A stretch of 64,000 bases of DNA, taken from positions 124,001-188,000 of the forward strand of contig JAKUNG010000001.1 in assembly GCA_022452285.1 (NCBI GenBank), read 5' to 3'. Below, one piece after another: positions 59,161-64,000 of this stretch. The position numbers and the translations under genes are program-made. Each line of letters starts with the position of its first letter. The stretch's first letter is position 1. The DNA is from Terriglobia bacterium. Lineage in GTDB: Bacteria; Acidobacteriota; Terriglobia; Versatilivoradales; Versatilivoraceae. The notes under the pieces are model-generated. The model was not told the DNA's origin, did not search any database, and saw only the letters and a list, made by a program, of their open reading frames with translations.

Positions 59161-59643
59161 TTATTTTTCAAAAAATGGTTTAAGTTTTGAATACGTTGTT
59201 TCCAAAGTTTCTGGTAGTACCCTCGTTTCTCCAGTCACAGATACGAAATTAGAATCACCACACCAACGAGGAACAATATGAAAATGAACATGCTTATCAA
59301 TTCCAGCCCCCGCACATTTTCCTAGATTCATACCAAGGTTAAAACCATCAGGGTTATACACGTGCTTAAGGGCAGAAGTGACTCTTTGAATTAGAGTCAT
59401 CATTTCTAGTGATTGATCAGAAGATAAACTAGCTATATCTGCTATATGTTGGTAAGGAGCAACCAATAAATGGCCACAAGTATATGGGAAGCGATTAAGG
59501 ATAATGAAGTGATACTCCCCCCGAAAAAGAATTAGTCGATCTGAATCATTGGAAGGGACTTCCTCATCACAAAAAACACAATGGTCATTTTTGTGAATAT
59601 TGGCTACGTACTGATATCTCCAAGGACTCCACAAATAGTCCAT
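59161..59643 (-). CDS. HIT-family nucleotide hydrolase/phosphorylase
   Basis: A 160-residue histidine-triad protein. The triad is KHVHFHIVPRW, and the N-terminal CVFC pair suggests a zinc site. The MDYLWSPWRYQYV opening and ETRVLPETL end match the subgroup of AP4A phosphorylase-like HIT proteins, distinct from the HinT at 62780. The ATG is one base after the HU stop, so it is coupled to the DNA-binding protein gene. Its substrate is probably a dinucleoside polyphosphate or nucleoside monophosphoramidate. Confidence 0.9.
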   Translation of the reverse strand: MDYLWSPWRYQYVANIHKNDHCVFCDEEVPSNDSDRLILFRGEYHFIILNRFPYTCGHLLVAPYQHIADIASLSSDQSLEMMTLIQRVTSALKHVYNPDGFNLGMNLGKCAGAGIDKHVHFHIVPRWCGDSNFVSVTGETRVLPETLETTYSKLKPFFEK

Positions 59644-59644
59644 A

Positions 59645-59920
59645 CTATAAATTGATTAGGTCTTTTAATTCTTTACTAGGTTTAAAATAAGGGACTCTTT
59701 TTTCTGGAACGTTAACTTTTTCACCAGTTTTAGGGTTTCTACCCTGCCTAGCTCGGCGCTCTCTAATTCGAAAACTTCCAAATCCCCTAACCTCTAGTTT
59801 GTCGCCACTTTTGAGGGCTTTAACAATGCTCTCGAAAAGACTTTCTACTACAATTTCTGAATCCTTCCGGTTAAGTTCAGTTACCCTTGAAACTGCATCC
59901 ACTAAATCTGCTTTGGTCAT
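59645..59920 (-). CDS. HU/IHF-type DNA-binding protein
   Basis: A 91-residue nucleoid protein. The N-terminus MTKADLVDAV and the SGDKLEVRGFGSFRIRERRARQGRNPKTGE region, with the flexible DNA-binding arm, are diagnostic of the HU/IHF family; the wording favours an IHF- or HU-beta-like member. The ATG has GAGGAG upstream. It is followed by the HIT gene one base later. A 508-base gap lies upstream. Confidence 0.95.
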   Translation of the reverse strand: MTKADLVDAVSRVTELNRKDSEIVVESLFESIVKALKSGDKLEVRGFGSFRIRERRARQGRNPKTGEKVNVPEKRVPYFKPSKELKDLINL

Positions 59921-60428
59921 GGTTACTCCTCATAGCTTTTTTTTTCCAAATTTAAACCACTTGTCATGCACCAATTATTAAGTTTTTGAATGTATAAAGA
60001 AAAAATTTTCTTTCGATCCTAAATATATTCAGAGCAGACTCATTTTTTAGGCGGTTTAGTCCTCATTCCAACCTAGTTATTCCGAAGGAAAGCGGACTAC
60101 TTTTTAAAACCTACTCTAAAGCTTGGAATAAATCACCTATATATTCCCAGAAGATAAAAAAATATTCACTAAAAATCTGCTGTTCAAAACTTGATCTTTT
60201 GTTTTATTGGTGTATGTGGGGTTTACTCATGAAGTCAAGAAAACAAAACCAACAGTTAATTTTCTTGGTTTAATGTTTTGATACTACCCTGCTAAAAAGT
60301 TATTGGAAAATATTTTTTTCGATTCCTGCTACTTCCGTCAATTGAAAAATAAAAATTTTATTTGCTAACACTAACCTAAAATCTTTATAATTAACACTTA
60401 TAAAAATTGTGACTAGGCTTAAATCATA
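59921..60428. other. 508-base divergent intergenic region between HU and rpmE
   Basis: AT-rich. I find no tRNA, known small RNA or riboswitch and no coding frame with a ribosome binding site. The right end holds the rpmE promoter at 60362. Confidence 0.5.
60362..60391 (+). promoter_or_regulatory. Promoter of rpmE
   Basis: TTGCTA (60362-60367), 18-base spacer, TATAAT (60386-60391). Transcription should start near 60398, 31 bases before the ATG at 60429. Confidence 0.55.
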
Positions 60429-60653
60429 ATGAAATTAAAAATCCACCCAAAATATATGGAAGTAACCGTTTCTTGTGCATGTGGTGAAACTTTTAAAACC
60501 CGCTCAACTAAAAAAGAAATCCGTCTAGAAATCTGCTCTAAGTGCCACCCATTCTTTACTGGTAAACAAAAGTTAGTAGACACAGCTGGTCGTGTTGAAC
60601 GATTTCGAAGAAAATACCAGAAATCTGACAATTCTGAATCAGTGACTGGCTAA
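60429..60653 (+). CDS. rpmE: 50S ribosomal protein L31
   Basis: A 74-residue ribosomal protein of the zinc-containing C+ type. Zinc ligands are C16, C18, C36 and C39. The sequence [19 protein letters not shown] followed by [21 protein letters not shown] is unmistakable. It precedes prfA by 145 bases and may be cotranscribed with it, as in many bacteria (rpmE-prfA-prmC). Confidence 0.97.
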   Translation: MKLKIHPKYMEVTVSCACGETFKTRSTKKEIRLEICSKCHPFFTGKQKLVDTAGRVERFRRKYQKSDNSESVTG

Positions 60654-60798
60654 ATCGCATCTATTGTGACCAGTGTTTGGACCCCATAGTCCCATCTACA
60701 TGAGCATCAAAACATAGAAACTTTCATATTGGTAAAGTTAGTAGAGTAGACAAATAAAACCTTTTTAAAGAAGAGAATTTTTACCATTTTTGGTTTTA

Positions 60799-61881
60799 AT
60801 GATGTTGGAAAAACTCATACAACTAGAAGCAACATTTGAAAAAATTACTCAGCTTTTGAGCGATCCTGCTGTGATAGCTAATCAGAGTCAATATCAGAAA
60901 CACGCTAAATCCCACCGTGATCTTTCCGAAGTAATCGAAAAATTTCATGAATATAAAAAGCTTAAAAAAGATCTGAAAGAGTCTAATCAGATAGCTCAAG
61001 ATGATAGTCTTGATATTGAATTAAAGACTCTAGCTCTAGATGAAATCAGTCAATTAAATAAAAGAATAAGTGTTTGTGACAAACAATTGCAGATTTTGCT
61101 GCTACCTAGAGACCCTAATGACGAAAAAAATGTCCTTTTAGAAATTAGGGCGGGAACAGGAGGTAATGAAGCTACTCTTTTTGCACAAGAAATGTTTAGA
61201 ATGTATAACCGATTTGCCGAAGCACAAAACTGGAAAGTTGAACTAATGTCATCTAGCATTTCAGGAGTGGGTGGCATAAAAGAAGTTATTGCAATTATTG
61301 AAGGAAAAAATGTGTACAGCAAGCTAAAGTTTGAAAGTGGTGTTCATCGAGTTCAACGAGTTCCCACCACAGAAACTAGTGGAAGAGTGCATACCTCAGC
61401 AATTACAGTTGCAGTGTTACCGGAAGCTGATGAAGTGGAAATTAAAATTCAGGAAAAGGATCTCAGGATAGATCGTTTTTGTTCCTCTGGCCCAGGAGGT
61501 CAATCAGTTAATACTACATACTCAGCTGTACGAATAACTCATCTTCCTACTGGTTTGATCGTGACTTGTCAAGATGAGAAATCTCAGATCAAGAATAAAG
61601 CTAAAGCCATGCGTGTGCTTCGATCTCGCCTTAATGAGGTAGCCATGGAAGATCAACGCCAAGCAATTGCAACTGACCGAAAAAATCAGATTGGTGGAGG
61701 AGACCGGAGTGAAAAAATACGGACATACAATTACCCCCAAAACCGACTAACTGACCATCGCATTAGCTTGACACTGCATAGGTTGGAGACAGTAATAGAT
61801 GGAGATCTCGGTATGGTCATTGAACCCTTATTAACTTATTTTCAAGAAAAACAGTTAGAGGAAGAATTGGAGTCAATTTAA
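60799..61881 (+). CDS. prfA: Peptide chain release factor 1
   Basis: RF1 terminates at UAA and UAG. The GGQ motif is in SSGPGGQSVNTTYSAVRITH, and the tripeptide anticodon PxT appears as RVPTTE, marking RF1 rather than RF2 (SPF). The open frame begins at a TTG at 60790; the ATG at 60799 or the next one at 60802 (MLEKL) is the likely start, giving about 360 residues. RF1 does not read UGA, so it does not compete at the Sec codon in this genome; RF2 would. prmC follows 11 bases downstream. Confidence 0.96.
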   Translation: MMLEKLIQLEATFEKITQLLSDPAVIANQSQYQKHAKSHRDLSEVIEKFHEYKKLKKDLKESNQIAQDDSLDIELKTLALDEISQLNKRISVCDKQLQILLLPRDPNDEKNVLLEIRAGTGGNEATLFAQEMFRMYNRFAEAQNWKVELMSSSISGVGGIKEVIAIIEGKNVYSKLKFESGVHRVQRVPTTETSGRVHTSAITVAVLPEADEVEIKIQEKDLRIDRFCSSGPGGQSVNTTYSAVRITHLPTGLIVTCQDEKSQIKNKAKAMRVLRSRLNEVAMEDQRQAIATDRKNQIGGGDRSEKIRTYNYPQNRLTDHRISLTLHRLETVIDGDLGMVIEPLLTYFQEKQLEEELESI

Positions 61882-61892
61882 CTAAAAACCTA

Positions 61893-62747
61893 ATGAGAAT
61901 TTGCGAGGCTTTAAAGTCATCTTCTAATGTGTTGAGTCTTAGTGAAATTGAAAATCCTAGAGTTGATTCTGAAATTTTGCTAGCAGAAACACTTGGGAAA
62001 AATCGAAGTTTTCTTTTAGCACATAATCACGATTCAATTGCTGATTCGGTTCTGTCAACTTTTTTTTTAAAGGTCAAAGAACGTAGCAGAGGGAAGCCTC
62101 TGCAATATATTACTGGGAAACAAGAATTTTATGGACTTGAATTTGAAGTATCACCTGATGTATTAATACCTCGACCAGAAACAGAAATTTTGGTTGAGGA
62201 AACCTTAAAACAAATATCAGAAAAACCTTTCAACCTCGTTGATGTAGGCACTGGCTCAGGCTGCTTGGCTGTGACCTTAGCAACTTATCTCCCACAAACA
62301 CAATTTTGGGCTATTGATTTATCTGAAACAGCGCTACAAGTTGCAAAAAAAAATGCTCTTAGACATCATGTAACAAAAAGAATTCAATTTCTCCATGGAA
62401 ACCTTCTTAACCCACTCCATTCTCGAGTAAAAAAAGATTCTATAGACATTATTATTTGTAATCCTCCTTATGTCAGTCTAGATGAATTAATCTTGCTCCA
62501 GAGAGAAGTTAAAGACTGGGAACCTCATTTAGCTTTAGTTGGTGACGTTTCAGAATCTAATATTTATAGTCGTCTAGCATCTCAAGCCCTACACTGGTTA
62601 AAACCTGAAGGTATCTTAATCTTGGAGATAGGAGCGGGGATGGGGGGAAAAGTCTGTAACTTATTTCAAGCTCCCTGGAATTTACTCAACGTCTTAAATG
62701 ACTTTAATGGAATTCCAAGAGTTGTTGTGATAAAAAAGGCTGTTTAA
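61893..62747 (+). CDS. prmC: Release factor glutamine methyltransferase
   Basis: PrmC methylates the glutamine of the GGQ motif in release factors, using SAM. The 284-residue protein has an N-terminal helical domain, the SAM motif LVDVGTGSGCLAVTLA and the catalytic NPPYVS. It lies directly after its substrate gene prfA, the classic arrangement. The ATG at 61893 is 11 bases after the prfA stop. Confidence 0.96.
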   Translation: MRICEALKSSSNVLSLSEIENPRVDSEILLAETLGKNRSFLLAHNHDSIADSVLSTFFLKVKERSRGKPLQYITGKQEFYGLEFEVSPDVLIPRPETEILVEETLKQISEKPFNLVDVGTGSGCLAVTLATYLPQTQFWAIDLSETALQVAKKNALRHHVTKRIQFLHGNLLNPLHSRVKKDSIDIIICNPPYVSLDELILLQREVKDWEPHLALVGDVSESNIYSRLASQALHWLKPEGILILEIGAGMGGKVCNLFQAPWNLLNVLNDFNGIPRVVVIKKAV

Positions 62748-62779
62748 AATCGTACTACTGAAATTACAGGAAAGGTATT

Positions 62780-63124
62780 ATGTCAACTTGTTTATTCTGT
62801 AAAATAGTGCAGAAAGTTATTCCCGCTAAAATCATTTTTGAAGATAAATTAACAATAGCTTTTAAAGATATTAATCCCCAAGCTCCAACACATCTATTAG
62901 TCATCCCCAAAAAACACATGGAGTCTATGGAGACTATTACTAGTCAGGATACAAATGTTTTAGGTCACATTATTTTAGTTGCTCGGAATCTAGCACAAAA
63001 GGAAGGCCACACAAAGGGAGGTTACCGACTCATTATCAACAGTGGACCGGATGCTGGTCAGTCAGTCTTTCATATACATCTGCACGTATTAGCAGGACGT
63101 AAACTGACCTGGCCCCCAGGTTAA
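62780..63124 (+). CDS. Histidine-triad nucleotide-binding protein (HinT)
   Basis: A 114-residue HIT protein. It opens CLFCKIVQKVIPAKIIFEDK, the usual HinT start, and carries the triad in QSVFHIHLHVLAGRKLTWPPG. Such proteins hydrolyse nucleoside phosphoramidates. Its length and ending are those of HinT, in contrast to the larger HIT protein at 59161. It follows prmC, with AAAGG before its ATG. Small gap of 32 bases suggests cotranscription. Confidence 0.93.
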   Translation: MSTCLFCKIVQKVIPAKIIFEDKLTIAFKDINPQAPTHLLVIPKKHMESMETITSQDTNVLGHIILVARNLAQKEGHTKGGYRLIINSGPDAGQSVFHIHLHVLAGRKLTWPPG

Positions 63125-63157
63125 TTTCGTATTTACTCAGAGTAAGGAAAGCTCTAC

Positions 63158-64000
63158 CTAACTACACCCATTAGTTGCTCCACAATTAAGACACTTATAA
63201 CAAGCTGCATTCCTAACCATGATTTCTCCACATTCAGGACAAGGAGGAGCATCAGACTGGGTTTGAAAAACCTGTTTCTCCATAGCAGCTACCTTAACAT
63301 TGTTATTTACATTTGCCGTAGTTTCCACATCCAATTCTGCAGTTTGTAATTTTTCCGTAGCACCTAAGAATTTTTGACCCAACCACCTGAAAATATAGTC
63401 AACAATTGATTTTGCAATAGGGATTTGTGGGTTATTTGTAAATCCAGCTGGTTCAAAACGGCTATGACTAAACTTGTCGACTAATACTTTTAATGGAACC
63501 CCATACTGAAGTGCTAGAGAAATAGAGGTGGCAACTGTATCCATCAAGCCAGAAACAACAGAACCTTGTTTAGCCATAACGACAAAAATTTCACCTGGCT
63601 CACCATTATCATACATTCCTACAGTCAAATAGCCATCATGACCTGCTACACTAAATTTATGCGTTATGGACTGGCGCTCATCGGGAAGACGTTGTCGGGC
63701 CAATTGAGTTTCTCTAGTCTTCTCTGTACCATCGAGACCAGTATTTAAGGGTTGCGATTTTTTAGACCCATCCCTATAAATAGCTATAGATTTAAGACCT
63801 AGCTCCCATGCCTTAATATAAGCTTTTTCTATTTCTTCAACTGAAGACTCTTCTGGCATATTCACTGTCTTGGAGATAGCACCTGAGAGAAAAGGCTGAA
63901 CTGCCCCCATCATTTTTAAATGTCCCATGTAATGAATGAACCGAGAACCGTTAAGAGGTTTAAAAGCACAATCAAAAACAGGCAGGTCCTTTTCTTTTAA
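63158..64000 (-). CDS. nrdJ: Adenosylcobalamin-dependent ribonucleotide reductase, C-terminal part
   Basis: The frame runs off the right edge with no start in the window, so only the last 280 residues are seen; a methionine at 63928 is internal. The text LPVFDCAFKPLNGSRFIHYM, followed by GHLKMMGAVQPFLSGAISKT, is typical of class II reductase NrdJ. The C-terminus is a zinc ribbon (CPECGEIM...CYKCLNCG), also class II typical. The enzyme makes deoxyribonucleotides aerobically or anaerobically with adenosylcobalamin, so the genome needs B12 for this and for the acyl-CoA mutase. Confidence 0.93.
   Translation of the reverse strand, partial: LKEKDLPVFDCAFKPLNGSRFIHYMGHLKMMGAVQPFLSGAISKTVNMPEESSVEEIEKAYIKAWELGLKSIAIYRDGSKKSQPLNTGLDGTEKTRETQLARQRLPDERQSITHKFSVAGHDGYLTVGMYDNGEPGEIFVVMAKQGSVVSGLMDTVATSISLALQYGVPLKVLVDKFSHSRFEPAGFTNNPQIPIAKSIVDYIFRWLGQKFLGATEKLQTAELDVETTANVNNNVKVAAMEKQVFQTQSDAPPCPECGEIMVRNAACYKCLNCGATNGCS

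Noticed and set aside
60419-60631. 70-residue minus-strand frame opposite rpmE
   Set aside because: It is the mirror of ribosomal protein L31, which is certain.

Overview
The window is chromosomal DNA of an AT-rich, diderm, probably marine bacterium that is best explained as a member of the Acidobacteriota. The clues are three secreted von Willebrand A proteins of the 'VWFA-related Acidobacterial' type (32166, 33112, 38745), a bacillithiol-synthesis gene (bshC), futalosine-route menaquinone synthesis (mqnC), a Tat-exported Gfo/Idh oxidoreductase, a DUF1080 protein, adenosylcobalamin-dependent ribonucleotide reductase (nrdJ) and an outer-membrane LPS gene (kdsB). Sodium- and nucleoside-type transporters fit a marine heterotroph. 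I see no rRNA, tRNA, CRISPR array, insertion sequence or prophage. Almost everything is core or metabolic chromosome.

Layout. 1-8.8 kb: a cut-off RNA methyltransferase, a zinc-ribbon microprotein, a nucleoside permease, gltX, an acs-tpx pair, an M24 peptidase and a TIGR01777 epimerase. 8.8-17.7 kb (minus strand): an aminotransferase, then, read in transcription order, a Tat-exported oxidoreductase, apbE, an M28 peptidase, mqnC, ttcA, a rhodanese and an exported peroxiredoxin. 18.1-31.9 kb: an M20 peptidase, then a long minus-strand run of housekeeping genes (polyprenyl synthase, yajQ, tatD, dedA, metG, larC, hemW, bshC, pyrG, kdsB). 32.1-41.6 kb: VWA proteins, dtd, a two-subunit B12-dependent acyl-CoA mutase, a CNT nucleoside transporter, and a sodium:solute symporter with a coupled 48-residue membrane peptide. 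42-45.7 kb: a MacA-MacB type export operon. 45.7-64 kb: a hypothetical protein, an M20 dipeptidase, a degenerate GlnD-like protein, aroA, an acyltransferase, etfBA, a DUF1080 protein, an aldehyde dehydrogenase, thiC, HIT/HU, rpmE, prfA-prmC, hinT and the 3' part of nrdJ.

The most notable item is the peroxiredoxin at 10255-10779. Its reading frame holds an in-frame UGA exactly where the peroxidatic cysteine should be. The UGA is followed at the right distance by a hairpin with the geometry of a bacterial SECIS element. I read it as an exported selenocysteine peroxiredoxin that ordinary gene calling would truncate to 67 residues. None of the selenocysteine machinery (selA, selB, selC, selD) is in the window, so its presence elsewhere is a prediction. 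Two other genes depart from what their family name suggests. The 'methylmalonyl-CoA mutase' has the Phe/Gln active-site pair of isobutyryl-CoA mutase. The GlnD homologue has lost key residues of both its nucleotidyltransferase and HD motifs but keeps two ACT domains.

Several intergenic regions contain long perfect inverted repeats without a U-tract. A few near-consensus sigma70-type promoters (TTGACA/TATAAT, spacers 17-18) can be read directly. One of them carries a palindrome between its -35 and -10 and would give an almost leaderless transcript.
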